A stretch of DNA of 64,000 nt from Haematococcus lacustris (GCA_030144725.1 JASKMD010000017.1:5437278-5501277); one strand, 5' to 3'; numbered from the stretch's first letter, positions 1-12,803 are shown. Numbers and translations: made by a program. Notes: generated by a model from the letters alone, not told the origin.

Positions 1-714
1 CCCACCCCCACCCCCACCCCCACCCCCACCCCCACCCCCACCACCACCACCACCTCCACTCCCTTTGCCACCGCCACCGCCACCCCCACCGCCACCCCCG
101 CCCCCTACTCCACCACCACCGCCACCGACCACCGCCACCGCCACCCCCACGCACCACCACCACCCCCACCCCCACTCCCACCTCCACCCCCTACTTCACC
201 GCCACCGCCACTACCACCGCCACCCCCACCTCCACCCCCACCCCCACCCCCACCCCCTACTCCACCGCCACCCCCACCTCCACCCCCACCCCCACCCCCA
301 CCCCCACCCCCACCCCCACCCCCACCCCCACCCCCACCCCCACCCCCACCCCCACCACCCACCCCCACCCCCACCCCCACCCCCACCCCCACCCCCACCC
401 CCACCCCCACCCCCACCCCCACCCCCACCCCCACCCCCACCCCCACCCCCACCCCCACCCCAACTCCTCCCCCACCCCCACCCCCAGCTCCTCCCCACCC
501 CACCTCACCCCCACCCCCACCCCCACCCCCACCCCCACCCCCACCCCCACCCCCACCCCCACCCCCACCCCCACCCCCACCCCCACCCCCACCCCCACCC
601 CCACCCCCACCCCCACCCCCACCCCCACCCCCACCCCCACCCCCACCCCCACCCCCACCCCCACCCCCACCCCCACCCCCACCCCCACCCCCACCCCCAC
701 CCCCACCCCAACCC
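1..714 (+). repeat. CCCCCA hexanucleotide array (left flank of assembly gap)
   Basis: Almost pure CCCCCA repeats interrupted by CCGCCA, CCTCCA and short unique words such as CCCTTTGCC and CCCCTACTCC. The same words recur near 3540-3770 and 4700-4960, so the window opens inside the array system that continues within the LINE reading frame. The strand is extremely C-rich, so all three forward frames are open by composition alone; the predicted Pro/His or Pro/Thr proteins here are not evidence of a gene. The opposite strand is (TGGGGG)n, a strong G-quadruplex former. Confidence 0.9.
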
Positions 715-1214
715 NNNNNNNNNNNNNNNNNNNNNNNNNNNNNNNNNNNNNNNNNNNNNNNNNNNNNNNNNNNNNNNNNNNNNNNNNNNNNNNNNNNNNN
801 NNNNNNNNNNNNNNNNNNNNNNNNNNNNNNNNNNNNNNNNNNNNNNNNNNNNNNNNNNNNNNNNNNNNNNNNNNNNNNNNNNNNNNNNNNNNNNNNNNNN
901 NNNNNNNNNNNNNNNNNNNNNNNNNNNNNNNNNNNNNNNNNNNNNNNNNNNNNNNNNNNNNNNNNNNNNNNNNNNNNNNNNNNNNNNNNNNNNNNNNNNN
1001 NNNNNNNNNNNNNNNNNNNNNNNNNNNNNNNNNNNNNNNNNNNNNNNNNNNNNNNNNNNNNNNNNNNNNNNNNNNNNNNNNNNNNNNNNNNNNNNNNNNN
1101 NNNNNNNNNNNNNNNNNNNNNNNNNNNNNNNNNNNNNNNNNNNNNNNNNNNNNNNNNNNNNNNNNNNNNNNNNNNNNNNNNNNNNNNNNNNNNNNNNNNN
1201 NNNNNNNNNNNNNN
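715..1214. other. assembly gap of exactly 500 N
   Basis: Positions 715-1214 are N. A round 500 suggests a placeholder rather than a measured size. The gap sits in the CCCCCA array and hides the 5' part of the LINE reading frame. Confidence 0.99.
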
Positions 1215-1215
1215 T

Positions 1216-4200
1216 AGCCAGCCCTCCTCCACCCCTTCCCATCCCGCCAACAGCCATCCCTTACCCTCCCCATCACGCCTACCCATCCCTAACCACACCA
1301 CAACCACCCCTCTTCACCCCCACCGCAGCCACCCCTCTCCCATCCCTTCAAGGCCCCCCACCCCCCACGACCCTACAGGCACCCCTACAGGCACCCCTTC
1401 CCACCAAAGGCACCCCTCTTCTGCCACAACAAGGCTATCTTCAGCCAATCACCCTACCGCCACCCTTCCCCTTCCCTGCCTCAGACCCACTCCTCCAGCC
1501 CCATCACGGCCACCCATCCCCCGCCACCCAACAGCCACCTCTCCCCAAAACACCAACCCTACCCCCCCCTCCCATCGCCACTCCCCCTCGCCTGCCCATC
1601 CCCCCCCCTCGCTTGCCTCCCCCCCCCCTATCCCAGACCCTCTCCCCTCACGCCCCTCACCAATCCCCCCTACTCTTACCCACAACCCTCACCCCCCCCC
1701 CACATCCCTCCCCTCCAACACCTCCCTTCCCCCAAACACCTCCTTCCCTCTCACCACTCCCCCCTCCCCTTTACCACCACGACCACACAGTAGGCCCTTC
1801 TCCAACTCCACTACCCCTCCACCTTCTCCCCCTTCTCCCCCAGGAGCCCCAACCAACTCCCCTCTCCCCCCACCCCGTCCTTCGAGGCCGCCACCCCATC
1901 ATGCATCTCGCCAACGGTCTTCTAGGGCTCCCTCCCAAACCAACACCACCCCCCCAAACCCTCTTTCCACCCCTTCCCCCCTCTCCCCCCCGGCTCATTC
2001 CACTTACCTCACCTGTCCTCCTCCCTCGCCATCCTGGATCTGGACCAAGGGGACGAGAGAAACCCCAGGTCCCCACTATGGCTTGGTCACCACCCAAGTG
2101 ACATCCAATTCTGGCCAACTCCTCATCAGGGTTATCTTCTCAGTCAACCTTCGACCTCAACCGGCTGACAACCCCAACCACACCTCCTGGCAAGATGTTA
2201 CCCTCACCGCCCTCCGGAGACGGAATGCCCACCTCCTTCACCCTACCCACCTCCCTCCTGAAGACCACAGGTCCCGGGTCAACTCCACCCTCTCAGCCTT
2301 TCACGACCAATCCTACTCCCTTGACTTCGAACACCTCCCTGATCGTTGTGACATTCTGAACCCTCTGCGGAGCTGGGACAACAACACCTGGATTACCCTA
2401 GGCCTTACCCACCCTCCCTCGTTCCACACCCTCCCTTCTACACCACCCACTTCCCAAGAGCCTATCCCTCTCCTATCACCCATTGGTACACGAAGAGCTC
2501 GCTCACCTTCCCCCACACCTTCCGCCCAACGTCCACCTCAAAGACCTAATACAGGTCCTATCCTTTTCAATGTAGGTCTAAGTCCCCCCTCCTCTCGCAG
2601 GCGTCGGCGTCTTCCCAACACCCTCCCCCACCCAAATTCATCTACACCTTCCCCCATCCCCAATCCCCCCCACCCCCCCACCACCACCACCCCTCCCCCT
2701 CCCCCTCCCCCTCCCCCACCCCCTCCCCCACATCCTTCTCCTCCTAACACCCTCACCCAAGATCGACGGAGCCTTCTCTCCTGGCCACGCTTCCGCTTTG
2801 GTTCCAACCTTCTTCCCCCTCCCCTCACAATTACCTACACCTCCTCCACCTCCTCCACCCCCACCCCCACTCCCACCCCCGCCGCCACCCCCACCCCTGC
2901 CGCCACACCCACCCCCACCGACACCCCCACCACCACCGCCACACCCACCACCACCGCCACCCCCACCCCCACCCCCACCCCATCCCCACCCCCACCCCCA
3001 CCCCCACCCCCACCCCCACCCCCACCCCACCCCCACCCCCACCCCCACCCCCACCCCCACCCCCACCCCCACCCCCACCCCCACCTCCACTCCCTTAACC
3101 ACCGCCACCGCCACCCCCCACCCCCACCGCCACCCCCAACCCCTACTCCACCGCCACCCCCACCCCCACCCCCACCCCCACCCCCACCCCACCCCCACCC
3201 CCACCCCCACCGCCACCCCACCGCCACCCCCACCCCCACCCCCACCGCCACCCCCACCCCCACCCCCACCGCCACCCCCACCCCCACCCCCACCCCCACC
3301 CCCACCCCCACCCCCACCCCCACCTCCACCCCCTCACCCACCCCCACCTCCTCCTCCACTCCAGTTGCCTTGTCGCCCTCTCCCACCTCCACACCCCCCC
3401 CCACCTCCACCCCTATTGCCTTGTTGCCTTGTCACCTGTTGCCTTGTCACCGTTGCTTGTTGCCCTGTGCCTTGTCACCCACCCCCACCTCCACCCCCTC
3501 ACCCACCCCCACCTCCTCCTCCTCTCCAGTTGCCTCCGCCACCGCCACCCCCACCTCCACCCCCACCCCCTACTCCACCGCCACCGCCACCGCCAACCCC
3601 ACCCCCACCCCCACCTGCACCTCCACCCCCACCCCCACCACCACCTCCACCCCCTTTGCCACCGCCACCCGCCACCCCCACCGCCACCCCCACCCCCATA
3701 CTCCACCGCCACCCGCCACCGCCAACCCCACCCCCACCCCCACCCCACCCCCTACTCCACCGCCACCGCCACCCCACCCCCACCCCCACCCCCACCCCCA
3801 CCCCCACCCCCACCCCCACCCCCACCCCCACCCCCACCCCCACCCCCACCCCCACCCCCACCCCCACCCCCACCCCCACCCCCACCCCCACCCCCACCCC
3901 CACCCCCACCCCCACCCCCACCCCCACCCCCACCCCCACCCCCACCCCCACCCCCACCCCCACCCCCACCCCCACCCCCCACCCCCACCCCCACCCCCAC
4001 CCCCACCCCCACCCCCACCCCCACCCCCACCCCCACCCCCACCCCCACCCCCACCCCCACCCCCACCCCCACCCCCACCCCCACCCCCACCCCCACCCCC
4101 ACCCCCACCCCCACCCCCACCCCCACCCCCACCCCCACCCCCACCCCCACCCCCACCCCCACCCCCACCCCCACCCCCACCCCCCACCCCCACCCCCACC

Positions 4201-7200
4201 CCCACCCCCACCCCCACCCCCACCCCCACCCCCACCCCCACCCCCACCCCCACCCCCACCCCCACCCCCACCCCCACCCCCACCCCCATCCCCACCCCCA
4301 CCCCCACCCCCACCCCCACCCCCACCCCCAGCCCCAGCTCCTGCCCCACCCCCATCCTCACCCCCACCCCCACCCCCACCCCCACCCCCACCCCCACCCC
4401 CACCCCCACCCCCACCCCCACCCCCACCCCCACCCCCACCCCCACCCCCACCCCCACCCCCACCCCCACCCCCACCCCCACCGCCACCGCCACCCCCACC
4501 CCCACCCCCACCGCCACCCCCACCCCCACCCCCACCGCCACCCCCACCCCCACCCCCCACCCCCACCCCCACCCCCACCCCCACCCCCACCCCCACCTCC
4601 ACCCCCTCACCCACCCCCACCTCCTCCTCCACTCCAGTTGCCTTGTCACCCACCCCCACCTCCACCCCCTCACCCACCCCCACCTCCTCCTCCTCTCCAG
4701 TTGCCTCCGCCACCGCCACCCCCACCTCCACCCCCACCCCCTACTCCACCGCCACCGCCACCGCCAACCCCACCCCCACCCCCACCTGCACCTCCACCCC
4801 CACCCCCACCACCACCTCCACCCCCTTTGCCACCGCCACCGCCACCCCCACCGCCACCCCCACCCCATACTCCACCGCCACCCCGCCACCCGCCAACCCC
4901 ACCCCCACCCCCTACCCCACCCCCTACTCCACCGCCACCGCCAACCCCCACCCCCACCCCCACCCCCACCTGCACCCCCACCCCCACCCCCACCCCCACC
5001 CCCACCCCCACCCCCACCCCCACCCCCACCCCCACCCCCACCCCCACCCCCACCCCCACCCCCACCCCCACCCCCACCCCCACCCCCACCCCCACCCCCA
5101 CCCCCACCCCCACCCCCACCCCCACCCCCACCCCCACCCCCACCCCCACCCCCACCCCCACCCCCACCCCCACCCCCACCCCCACCCCCACCCCCACCCC
5201 CACCCCCACCCCCACCCCCACCCCCACCCCCACCCCCACCCCCACCCCCACCCCCACCCCCACCCCCACCCCCACCCCCACCCCCACCCCCACCCCCACC
5301 CCCACCCCCACCCCCACCCCCACCCCCACCCCCACCCCCACCCCCACCCCCACCCCCACCCCCACCCCCACCCCCACCCCACCCCCACCCCCACCCCCAC
5401 CCCCACCCCCACCCCCACCCCCACCCCCACCCCCACCCCCACCCCCACCCCCACCCCCACCCCCACCCCCACCCCCACCCCCACCCCCACCCCCGCCCCC
5501 CGCCCCCGCCCCCACCCCCACCCCCACCGCCACCCCCACCCCCACCCCCACCCCCACCCCCACCCCCACCCCCACCCCCACCCCCACCCCCACCCCCACC
5601 CCCACCCCCACCCCCACCCCCACCCCCACCCCCACCCCCACCCCCACCCCCACCCCCACCCCCACCCCCACCCCCACCCCCACCCCCACCCCCACCCCCA
5701 CCCCCACCCCCACCCCCACCCCCACCCCCACCCCCACCCCCACCCCCACCCCCACCCCCACCCTCACCCCCACCCCCACACTCACCCCCACCCCCACCCC
5801 CACCCCCACCCCCACCCCCACCCCCACCCCCACCCCCACCCCCACCCCCACCCCCACCCCCACCCCCACCCCCACCCCCACCCCCACCCCCACCCCCACC
5901 CCCACCCCCACCCCCACCCCCACCCCCACCCCCACCCCCACCCCCACCCCCACCCCCATCCTCACCCCCACCCCCACCCCCACCCCCACCCCCACCCCCA
6001 CCCCCACCCCCACCCCCACCCCCACCCCCACCCCCACCCCCACCCCCACCCCCACCCCCACCCCCACCCCCACCCCCACCCCCACCCCCACCCCCACCCC
6101 CACCCCCACCCCCACCCCCACCCCCACCCCCACCCCCACCCCCACCCCCAGCCCCGCCCCACCCCCCCCACCCCCACCCCCACCCCCACCCCCACCCCCA
6201 CCCCCACCCCCACCCCCACCCCCACCCCCACCCCCACCCCCACCCCCACCCCCACCCCCACCCCCACCCCCACCCCCACCCCCACCCCCACCCCCACCCC
6301 CACCCCCACCCCCACCCCCACCCCCACCCCCACCCCCACCCCCACCCCCACCCCCACCCCCACCCCCACCCCCACCCCCACCCCCACCCCCACCCCCACC
6401 CCCACCCCCACCCCCACCCCCACCCCCACCCCCACCCCCACCCCCACCCCCACCCCCACCCCCACCCCCACCCCCACCCCCACCCCCCCACCCCCACCCC
6501 CACCCCCACCCCCACCCCCACCCCCCCCACCCCCACCCCCACCCCCACCCCCACCCCCACCCCCACCCCCACCCCCACCCCCACCCCCACCCCCACCCCC
6601 ACCCCCACCCCCACCCCCACCCCCACCCCCACCCCCACCCCCACCCCCACCCCCACCCCCACCCCCACCCCCACCCCCACCCCCACCCCCACCCCCACCC
6701 CCACCCCCACCCCCTCCCCCACCCCCACCTCCACCCCCACCTCTACCCCCACCCCCACCCCCAACCCCACCCCCATCCATCCGGCTCCCTCCTGGGCTCA
6801 CCTCCCTTTTGGCTCCGGTCGTGCCCCTACACGGCCACGTCCTCGTCCTACAGGCCTCCGCCTAGCCACCCACAATGTCTCCGGCCTCACTTCCATCTCA
6901 GCCGTTTTCACCCTCGTTAAAACCTGGGTTGACGAAGGCCTAGACATTATCTGCCTACAAGAGACCTGGATAGGACGTCCTACCGCCCATGGCTCCATTT
7001 CCCAACAACAAGCTGGCCTATGGTTGAACCAAGCCACTTCTGCCCTACATTCCCCCCCTTTTCACACCTTCTGGGCCAACAACCACTCCTCCCATTCCCA
7101 TGCAGGGGTAGCCATCCTTGTCCGCAGTGACCTCCCCATTACCCTCTCTAACCACTCAGCCCTCCCCTGCGGTCGCCTTCAGTCCCTCTCTATCTCTTGG

Positions 7201-10200
7201 GCCGGTCATTCCTTTTTGCTACTCAACTCCTACTGGCCAAGCACAGGAGCTGTAGACCGCGCCACCTTCCTCACCCAAACCCTTGCCCCCCTTCTCCTTC
7301 CCTCATCCCTACCCCTCTGCCTTGTTGGGGACTTCAACTTCACCCCTCTCCCCAACCTTGATAGGTTACCCTCCTGCCACACCACTACCCTTTCGGACAA
7401 TGCTACCACCACCCTCCTCTCATCCCTCCTCCCATCCCACTCTGACATCTACCGCCAACACCATCCTACAGGCAGAAGCTTCACCTTTCACAGGGGCCAT
7501 CACCACCTAGCCCGCCTTGACCGCATCTACCTTCCTCCCCAACTCTCGACCTTCTCCCACTCAGCCTCCTGTCACTTTTCCCCCCGAGGCGATCACCACG
7601 CAGTCTCCTTTCTTCTCCTCCCCGCCTCTCCCCTACAACCCAGAGGCCCAGGGCGACACCCCATCCCTTGCTCCATGGCTACCAACCCTACCGCCAGCCC
7701 CCATCTTACTCTTTGGGCCCGTAAAGCAGTCACCTTTGGCCTCACCCTCTCTTCCGCGGATCTCATCTCATGGTGGCCTACCCTACAGAAAGCCTTCAAA
7801 ACCTTTGCCCACACCCTCCTCCCTCTCACTAAAGAGCACGATCACAGAGCTCTCGTTACCCTCAACACCACCCACCACGACCTTACCCTTGCCCATTCCG
7901 CTGTGGCCACAGCTCTCCCTGACACCCTTCCTCATGCCTTAAACCTGGTGGCCCAAGCCTTCACCTCATTCAGGCAAGCGCACTCAGCTTCTACCTCTCA
8001 CCTTACCCGCGACGCGCACTCCACCTGGCTCCACCATAGAGAACAACCCTCCCCCCTCCTCACCTCCCTCATCCACCCACCGACCACCCCTACTTCCATC
8101 CCCTCTCTCCGTTCTCCTGGAGGCGAATACCTCACCTCTAACAGGTCCATTGCTACAGCTCTCGGCGCCCACTTCTCGCGGGTCAGCGCTCAACCTCTTA
8201 CCAACCCACATGCCCAACGAGCGGTTATCACAGCCCTTCAGCTTGAGCTTACTAAAGGCACAGTCCACCTTATCCCCCCCACCCTTGCTGGGTTAGCCGG
8301 AGCGGCAGACATCACAGTGGCTGAAGTCCTCACAGCCCTCACCTCCTGCCCCTCGACATCCTCCCCTGGCCCTGACGGCTTACCCTACAACCTTTGGCGC
8401 GTCGACGGTGACTGCTGGGCTCCACTGATAGCCAAGCTCTTCACTGCTATCGGCACCACTGGAACCCTCCCCACCGGCTTCAACAGAGGTACCATTACCC
8501 CCATCCCCAAACCTTCAGCTCCCAACCTCTCTAACCCTACCTCTTATCGCCCCATCACCCTCCTCCCCTCTCTTTACCGTCTCCTCGCCAAAATCTTGGC
8601 AGCTAGGTTCGGGAAAGCCATGGCCCCAGCCATCGGCAGGGAACAATCTGCCTTCCTCCCCGGTCGTCGGATAGAGGATAACATCAACACCACCTCCCTT
8701 CTTCCCCACGCCCTCCAGAGTCAAGGGCTCTCAGCAGCCAACATCTACCTCGACATAGCCAAGGCCTTTGACACCGTAGACCGCCACTTCCTTTACACCC
8801 TCATGCACACCTTGGGAGCCTCGGACGGGATGGTTAATTGGGCTCGGATCCTCCTTCACAACACCCAGGCTGTTACCCACGTCAACGGCACAGACTCACC
8901 CCTTTTCACCTGGTCCGCGGGCGTCCGACAAGGCTGCCCCCTCTCCCCCCTCCTTTACCTCTTTGTGGCTCAAGGGTTCGCCTCCTGGCTCATCTCCCAC
9001 CCACAGCTAGGCGTGCGGATCGGAGGCTCTCGGCTCGTCTGCACTTTCTTCGCTGACGATACCCAGATTCACCAAGGCGACCTCACAGACCCTGCCCTCT
9101 CCACCCTCTCCCTTGCTCTCACTACCTTTGGAGACGCTTCGGGGCAACGGGTAAATACAGACAAATCCTCTGCTGTCCTCATTGGCGTCCCCCTCCCCTC
9201 TCCCCCCACCCATCTGGCTGGCATCCCTGTCCATCACTCCGCCACTTCCCTTGGCATCCAACAGGCCAACCCTACCCTCTCCTCCCCCACCCCTCGCCAC
9301 ACCAGAGCCACCCGAGCCTCTCTTAGACCTCCAAACACCCTCTCCCCTCACCCCGACCCAGCTACCTCCTCAGCCTGGGAGGAGCGCCTGAGGCAAGCCA
9401 CCAAACACCTCCACCGTCTCAACGGCCTCCCCCTCTCTACCATGGGCAAGGGCATCGCCTCCTCCACCTATGCCCTTAGCACCTTCCTCTACCACGCCGA
9501 ATTCTCGGGCCTACCACCTACTCTCCCTACCTTCACCCATACCCTCTACCACCTTGTGGTCAAGAACCTCCCTTACCCCCTTGCCATAGGCCGTCCTGCT
9601 GACGGAGGTTTTGGCCTCCTACCTCTAAGAGAACATATCCAGGCTCGGCACGCCGCCATGGCTACACGGCTTCTACACCACCTCATCAATGACCACGCCT
9701 ACTCCACCCTTCCCTCCCCGTCCCCGTCCCCGTCCCCCCCACCAGTCAATCCCACCCTTCACCCCCCACCCTTTACCCGCCCTACACCTACCCGCCCCTT
9801 CCTCTCTTTTATCCGTACCTTCCTCTCCAATCTCTACCACACCCTTCACTCCCTCTTCTCCCGTTTTTTCACCCCCCTTCTCTCCTCCAGCCTACCACCT
9901 AGCCCCTCCCGAGACAGCCCCTCCCACCCTACCCAGCCTTCTCATACCAACCCCAACACCCTCCCCCCTTCACCAACCCCCCCAACCCCCTCTCAATCAT
10001 CCCCTTCATGGATCCCCCTAGCAGCCACCCTCCTCACCCACGCCTGTCCCTCTCTCCACCCTGCTCATACCCTACTTCTCTCTACCCAAGCCACCGTTCC
10101 TGACATTTCTCGAGGCATCATAGGCCTCCCTGCACTCCACCAACCCCACCTACTCCCCCAAGGCATCATTACCCTCATGTGCCAAGCCCTCCAAGCCCTC

Positions 10201-11049
10201 GGCCCTTTATCCCTTCCCGCTACCTCTCCCAGCCAACCCCTCCCAGTTACACCAGTCCCCCTCCAACACCTTACCTCCCTCTCTTGGTCCTCACCCACCA
10301 CCTCTGCCCCTCGGGTCTTCCCCACCCTCATTGGGACCCCTGTGAGGGTCTTCACCTCCATGCTCACTCCCCACATCACCTCTGCCCGCAAGCAGGCCCA
10401 CATCTCTTACATCAACCAAGCTCTATCCACACCTCACCCACCTACCTCTCGAGCGCTAGCCCTTCAAGCTTTCACTGCCAACCTTAACAAAGCCTGGAAG
10501 ATTCCTTGCTCCAACCTCCTTAAAGAGACCCTTTGGCGCTTGAGCATCAATGCCATCCCTGGGAGCCGCATCACCCCCTGGTCTTGCCCTTGCGACCCCT
10601 CTCACCATCCCCGTCACAGCCGCCAACACAGCTTCTGGAGTTGCCCCATCGCCGTTACCATTAGACAACAGCTCTCCCTCAGCCTCGGCACCCAAGTTCA
10701 CCAATCCTCCCTTTGGTGCCTCATCCCCCCCACCCCTACCTTCCCTCCTTCCCTCTGGAGCCTGGTTTGCATGGCTGCCCTTGATGCGATGGACTTTGGC
10801 CGTCGCCGTCTTTGGGCTCTCACCCATCACCCCACCACTCAAGCGACCGCTCCTACCACCCTTTCCCCCATTTCTGCAGCCAGCCAGCTTGCTATCTCTA
10901 CCTTTTGGCTTCACCTACAAGACTTCACCCTAGCCCATCCCAACCCTCCTGGCTGGAACCTCCCCCATCCCCATCCCTTCATCTCTACTCAAGACGGATC
11001 CCTTAGTGTCACTTTCCCGGTTACTCCTCCTAGTCCCTCTGACCCTTAA
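1216..11049 (+). CDS. LINE polyprotein: N-terminal region, Pro-rich repeat linker, AP endonuclease, reverse transcriptase, zinc knuckle
   Basis: Frame 1 is open from the gap edge to TAA at 11047. No ATG occurs before about 7670, so the start lies in or before the gap. 1216-2080 encodes a Ser/Thr/Arg/His/Pro-rich stretch and 2080-2850 a more complex region of unknown fold. About 1,300 codons of CCCCCA repeat follow. The endonuclease (6856-7620) starts LATHNVSGL and shows LQETW, GDFN, LDRIYL and a final GDHHAV. The RT (about 8490-9190) shows [29 protein letters not shown] and catalytic FADD (9049-9060). A Cys/His cluster (CPCD...H...FWSCP, 10585-10644) resembles the zf-RVT knuckle of L1 elements. 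No RNase H domain was recognised. ORF1-like and ORF2 functions would be one protein. Openness across the repeats is not evidence of coding because C-rich sequence lacks stops. Confidence 0.85.
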   Translation, partial: SQPSSTPSHPANSHPLPSPSRLPIPNHTTTTPLHPHRSHPSPIPSRPPTPHDPTGTPTGTPSHQRHPSSATTRLSSANHPTATLPLPCLRPTPPAPSRPPIPRHPTATSPQNTNPTPPSHRHSPSPAHPPPSLASPPPIPDPLPSRPSPIPPTLTHNPHPPPTSLPSNTSLPPNTSFPLTTPPSPLPPRPHSRPFSNSTTPPPSPPSPPGAPTNSPLPPPRPSRPPPHHASRQRSSRAPSQTNTTPPNPLSTPSPLSPPAHSTYLTCPPPSPSWIWTKGTRETPGPHYGLVTTQVTSNSGQLLIRVIFSVNLRPQPADNPNHTSWQDVTLTALRRRNAHLLHPTHLPPEDHRSRVNSTLSAFHDQSYSLDFEHLPDRCDILNPLRSWDNNTWITLGLTHPPSFHTLPSTPPTSQEPIPLLSPIGTRRARSPSPTPSAQRPPQRPNTGPILFNVGLSPPSSRRRRRLPNTLPHPNSSTPSPIPNPPHPPTTTTPPPPPPPPPPPPPHPSPPNTLTQDRRSLLSWPRFRFGSNLLPPPLTITYTSSTSSTPTPTPTPAATPTPAATPTPTDTPTTTATPTTTATPTPTPTPSPPPPPPPPPPPPPPHPHPHPHPHPHPHPHPHPHLHSLNHRHRHPPPPPPPPTPTPPPPPPPPPPPPPPHPHPHPHRHPTATPTPTPTATPTPTPTATPTPTPTPTPTPTPTPTSTPSPTPTSSSTPVALSPSPTSTPPPTSTPIALLPCHLLPCHRCLLPCALSPTPTSTPSPTPTSSSSPVASATATPTSTPTPYSTATATANPTPTPTCTSTPTPTTTSTPFATATRHPHRHPHPHTPPPPATANPTPTPTPPPTPPPPPPHPHPHPHPHPHPHPHPHPHPHPHPHPHPHPHPHPHPHPHPHPHPHPHPHPHPHPHPHPHPHPHPHPHPPPPPPPPPPPPPPPPPPPPPPPPPPPPPPPPPPPPPPPPPPPPPPPPPPPPPPPPPPPPPPPPPPPPPPTPTPTPTPTPTPTPTPTPTPTPTPTPTPTPTPTPIPTPTPTPTPTPTPSPSSCPTPILTPTPTPTPTPTPTPTPTPTPTPTPTPTPTPTPTPTPTPTPTATATPTPTPTATPTPTPTATPTPTPHPHPHPHPHPHPHLHPLTHPHLLLHSSCLVTHPHLHPLTHPHLLLLSSCLRHRHPHLHPHPLLHRHRHRQPHPHPHLHLHPHPHHHLHPLCHRHRHPHRHPHPILHRHPATRQPHPHPLPHPLLHRHRQPPPPPPPPPAPPPPPPPPPPPPPPPPPPPPPPPPPPPPPPPPPPPPPPPPPPPPPPPPPPPPPPPPPPPPPPPPPPPPPPPPPPPPPPPPPPPPPPPPPPPPPPPPPPPPPPPPPPPPPPPPPPPPPPPPPPPPPPPPPPPPPPPHPHPHPHPHPHPHPHPHPHPHPHPHPHPHPHPHPHPHPRPPPPPPPPPPPPPPPPPPPPPPPPPPPPPPPPPPPPPPPPPPPPPPPPPPPPPPPPPPPPPPPPPPPPPPPPPPPPPPPPPPPPPPPPPSPPPPHSPPPPPPPPPPPPPPPPPPPPPPPPPPPPPPPPPPPPPPPPPPPPPPPPPPPPPPPPPPSSPPPPPPPPPPPPPPPPPPPPPPPPPPPPPPPPPPPPPPPPPPPPPPPPPPPPPPPPPPPPPPAPPHPPHPHPHPHPHPHPHPHPHPHPHPHPHPHPHPHPHPHPHPHPHPHPHPHPHPHPHPHPHPHPHPHPHPHPHPHPHPHPHPHPHPHPHPHPHPHPHPHPHPHPHPHPHPPTPTPTPTPTPTPPTPTPTPTPTPTPTPTPTPTPTPTPTPTPTPTPTPTPTPTPTPTPTPTPTPTPTPTPTPTPTPSPTPTSTPTSTPTPTPNPTPIHPAPSWAHLPFGSGRAPTRPRPRPTGLRLATHNVSGLTSISAVFTLVKTWVDEGLDIICLQETWIGRPTAHGSISQQQAGLWLNQATSALHSPPFHTFWANNHSSHSHAGVAILVRSDLPITLSNHSALPCGRLQSLSISWAGHSFLLLNSYWPSTGAVDRATFLTQTLAPLLLPSSLPLCLVGDFNFTPLPNLDRLPSCHTTTLSDNATTTLLSSLLPSHSDIYRQHHPTGRSFTFHRGHHHLARLDRIYLPPQLSTFSHSASCHFSPRGDHHAVSFLLLPASPLQPRGPGRHPIPCSMATNPTASPHLTLWARKAVTFGLTLSSADLISWWPTLQKAFKTFAHTLLPLTKEHDHRALVTLNTTHHDLTLAHSAVATALPDTLPHALNLVAQAFTSFRQAHSASTSHLTRDAHSTWLHHREQPSPLLTSLIHPPTTPTSIPSLRSPGGEYLTSNRSIATALGAHFSRVSAQPLTNPHAQRAVITALQLELTKGTVHLIPPTLAGLAGAADITVAEVLTALTSCPSTSSPGPDGLPYNLWRVDGDCWAPLIAKLFTAIGTTGTLPTGFNRGTITPIPKPSAPNLSNPTSYRPITLLPSLYRLLAKILAARFGKAMAPAIGREQSAFLPGRRIEDNINTTSLLPHALQSQGLSAANIYLDIAKAFDTVDRHFLYTLMHTLGASDGMVNWARILLHNTQAVTHVNGTDSPLFTWSAGVRQGCPLSPLLYLFVAQGFASWLISHPQLGVRIGGSRLVCTFFADDTQIHQGDLTDPALSTLSLALTTFGDASGQRVNTDKSSAVLIGVPLPSPPTHLAGIPVHHSATSLGIQQANPTLSSPTPRHTRATRASLRPPNTLSPHPDPATSSAWEERLRQATKHLHRLNGLPLSTMGKGIASSTYALSTFLYHAEFSGLPPTLPTFTHTLYHLVVKNLPYPLAIGRPADGGFGLLPLREHIQARHAAMATRLLHHLINDHAYSTLPSPSPSPSPPPVNPTLHPPPFTRPTPTRPFLSFIRTFLSNLYHTLHSLFSRFFTPLLSSSLPPSPSRDSPSHPTQPSHTNPNTLPPSPTPPTPSQSSPSWIPLAATLLTHACPSLHPAHTLLLSTQATVPDISRGIIGLPALHQPHLLPQGIITLMCQALQALGPLSLPATSPSQPLPVTPVPLQHLTSLSWSSPTTSAPRVFPTLIGTPVRVFTSMLTPHITSARKQAHISYINQALSTPHPPTSRALALQAFTANLNKAWKIPCSNLLKETLWRLSINAIPGSRITPWSCPCDPSHHPRHSRQHSFWSCPIAVTIRQQLSLSLGTQVHQSSLWCLIPPTPTFPPSLWSLVCMAALDAMDFGRRRLWALTHHPTTQATAPTTLSPISAASQLAISTFWLHLQDFTLAHPNPPGWNLPHPHPFISTQDGSLSVTFPVTPPSPSDP
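2850..6780 (+). repeat. CCCCCA array with higher-order structure inside the LINE frame
   Basis: Nearly 4 kb of CCCCCA repeats. A block of non-repeat words (CCCCCTCACCCACC, CTCCACTCCAGTTGCC, CTACTCCACCGCC, CCACCTGCACCTCC) occurs at about 3320-3770 and again at about 4595-4960, with traces at 40-290, giving a higher-order period near 1.2 kb. Small slips such as CACCCCCCAC shift the repeat register between Pro-Thr, Pro-His and poly-Pro. The array lies between the N-terminal region and the endonuclease of the LINE. Confidence 0.9.
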
Positions 11050-11334
11050 CGTGTTTCACTCCCCTCTCCTTCCTAGCCCTCCTAGCTTTTGCGTCCTTAC
11101 CAGCCCTCCAACCTTTTGCGCCCCTTGCTCCTCCGCTTCTCTGACTTCTCCGCTTCTCGAGGTCTCTCACACGCTCCCTTTAGCTCCCTTCCCCTTCCTT
11201 CTCTGAGTTCTTTCTCTCCTAGGTAGTTCCCCTTCTTTTTCCCTTTCTCTCTGTTCTCTCCTAAGTCTTTTACCTTTGGAGGTTGGCTTGTATCCACCCG
11301 AGCCCTACCTCCTTAGTGTAACAACTACTACTAC
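11050..11334 (+). other. LINE 3' UTR and ACT-rich tail
   Basis: Pyrimidine-rich non-coding sequence after the LINE stop, with many CTCCT and TTCTC runs, ending TGTAACAACTACTACTAC. The same 18-nt end closes a 379-bp insertion at 27820-28198, which supports this as the true 3' terminus. Confidence 0.7.
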
Positions 11335-12803
11335 CCTATGCCCTCACCCCCACCAGCAAGTGCAGTGTTCGGCATGTCTTCATTGACACACGGGGCCTCT
11401 ACGGCATGATGCGTGACGCCGGCATGCTGGGGGTGCTGACGGAGGAGGGGGTCACCTCCTTGGCGAAGTTCAGGAACGGTGCCCTACCTGACCCAGCGGA
11501 GCCGGGCAAGTACATTTAAGGGCCCAAAGACAGCCATGTGAGTGCTCCTTGCAGTCAGGTGAACTCGAAGCCGCGCTGGGCCAACGCCAAGTTCAGGCTG
11601 TACTGTGGCAAGAAGCGCGTGGTGGCTTCGTTTTGGGCCAAGGTAAGGGCCAGTAGCAGCTGCCACGAGCAAGGCAGCAGTCAACCAAAGTCAGCACACC
11701 TGGCCAGCTGTTGCTCTTGCTACCTCTGTTGCTGGTGCTATACCTCAGCTTACACATGTGTGCCACTGTGTCTTGCTATATGTGGCTGCAGCAAGCAGGC
11801 CAAGCAGCGGTGGCCGGACCGCATCCTGGCCCTGGCCTATGGGGCTGCTGGCTTCAGTGGCAGCGGCAGCATTGGCTGCAGGGGTGTGCTAGTTAGCCAG
11901 ATGCTGAAGGAGGCGGTGAGGCAGTTCTCAGCGGGACGAGTGGTGATGGTAGATGAGTTCCGCACCAGCCGGGTCAGCTCAGCCTACAGCCACCCCAGTG
12001 AGGCCCTCCTTGGGCAGCCGCCATAGTCCTTCAGGTGAGAGGGTTGAGGACAGGGTTGAGGGTTGGTAGTGTGGTGGGGTGAGGGTTGGTGGAGCTTGGA
12101 GGTGGTGGAGTCAAGGTGGCTGGGTAGGGTCAAGATTGGGAAGGTAAGGAAAAATCTTACAAATTTGCATTGCCCCATGTGTCCTTGCAGGTGGCTGCGG
12201 CCAGTGTACAGCGAAGCAAAGCGTTCCCAAGTCAGGGGCTTGATGTGCTCAACAAGCAACAACATCAGGTAAGCACTGGCCTGGCACTGCACATGTGCAT
12301 GTCCGCAACATATCCCACATGACATGGCACATGGGTTGACTTCATGCATCTCCCACACCCATGTGCAGATTCTATGACCGGGACGTATCAGCCGCGCTGA
12401 ACATCCGCCGCTGTGCAGTCGGCCCAGGCCCACGTCCCACGGAGCTGTGCTACTAGGAAGGCCGCCCAGCCATGCCAAAGCCAGGCAGGTCAGGCGCTCC
12501 CAACAGCGATGACTGCATGCTCCGCTACGGCTCAAATTGGAATCACTAACTTTGACGCTTTGTTGTGCACGGCCTACTCAGTGTATACTAATTCTGGATG
12601 GGTGAAAGGTAGCTGGCTGGGTTGGCTACATTGTGAACCATCTAGCATGATATTTGGCGCAGTGAGTGCAGAGTTACAGCCGTCCTACTACCAGGGGTCG
12701 GTTTCCTGTCATTTTTAAACAGTTGGGAGCGCCTGAAGGCAGGCTAGGCCAGGAGTGGGTGTACATGCGGGACAAGGCCCTGTTGCGCAAGTGGCGGCGA
12801 TAG
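11335..12803 (+). pseudogene. Fanzor (TnpB-like RNA-guided nuclease), family 1, copy A, multi-exon pseudogene
   Basis: Four exons can be followed. About 11357-11642 reads FIDTRGLYGMMRDAG, then FRNGALPDPAEPGKY, then RLYCGKKRVVASFWAK. 11796-12034 reads QAKQRWPDRILALAYGAAGF, GCRGV..SQMLKEAVRQF and VMVDEFRTSRVSSAYS, which carries the Asp-Glu of the RuvC-II/zinc-ribbon junction. 12191-12268 reads WLRPVYSEAKRSQVRGLMC. 12369-12803 begins FYDRDVSAALNI, the RuvC-III motif, and ends RDKALLRKWRR-stop. GT-AG borders join in phase. Nonsense codons lie at 11517 (TAA), at 12024 (TAG, where related copies suggest Glu) and after ELCY (TAG). A MITE splits the last exon. The RuvC-I region is missing, probably displaced by the LINE. 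The zinc-ribbon cysteines expected after TSRV are absent. Confidence 0.85.
12490..12736. mobile_element. MITE-1, 247 bp, 15-bp perfect TIRs, 7-bp target duplication
   Basis: The ends are TCAGGCGCTCCCAAC (12490-12504) and its exact reverse complement (12722-12736). AGGCAGG flanks both sides (12483-12489 and 12737-12743). Removing the element with one AGGCAGG restores the Fanzor frame KPGR-LGQEWVYMRDKALL. It has no coding capacity. A second, inverted copy is at 52921-53142. The superfamily is uncertain: a 7-bp duplication is not the usual 8 bp of hAT elements. Confidence 0.9.

Larger units (their letters stand above)
1216..11334 (+). mobile_element. non-LTR (LINE, L1-like) retrotransposon, 5' end hidden by gap
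   Basis: The element covers the open frame 1216-11049 plus a 3' UTR of about 285 bp ending in the tail TGTAACAACTACTACTAC (11317-11334). Directly after the tail comes exon sequence of a Fanzor gene, so the LINE inserted into or beside that gene. No LTRs are seen. Endonuclease and polymerase motifs look intact, so this may be a young copy. The 5' end and target-site duplication cannot be defined because of the gap. Confidence 0.85.

Noticed and set aside
1..714. CCCCCA array as a telomere
   Set aside because: Green algal telomeres are CCCTAAA- or CCCTAAAA-type. This hexamer has no such unit and is embedded in a LINE reading frame.
65..6945. Very long forward ORFs encoding poly-Pro, Pro-Thr and Pro-His, and reverse ORFs encoding poly-Gly/Val/Trp
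   Set aside because: They are automatic translations of the CCCCCA array in every frame. Only the frame continuous with the endonuclease and RT was kept, and its repeat part is not taken as proof of coding.
11335..12803. Bacterial IS200/IS605 insertion (contamination)
   Set aside because: The TnpB-like genes contain GT-AG introns with phase-consistent exons and lie within introns of algal genes, so they are eukaryotic Fanzors.
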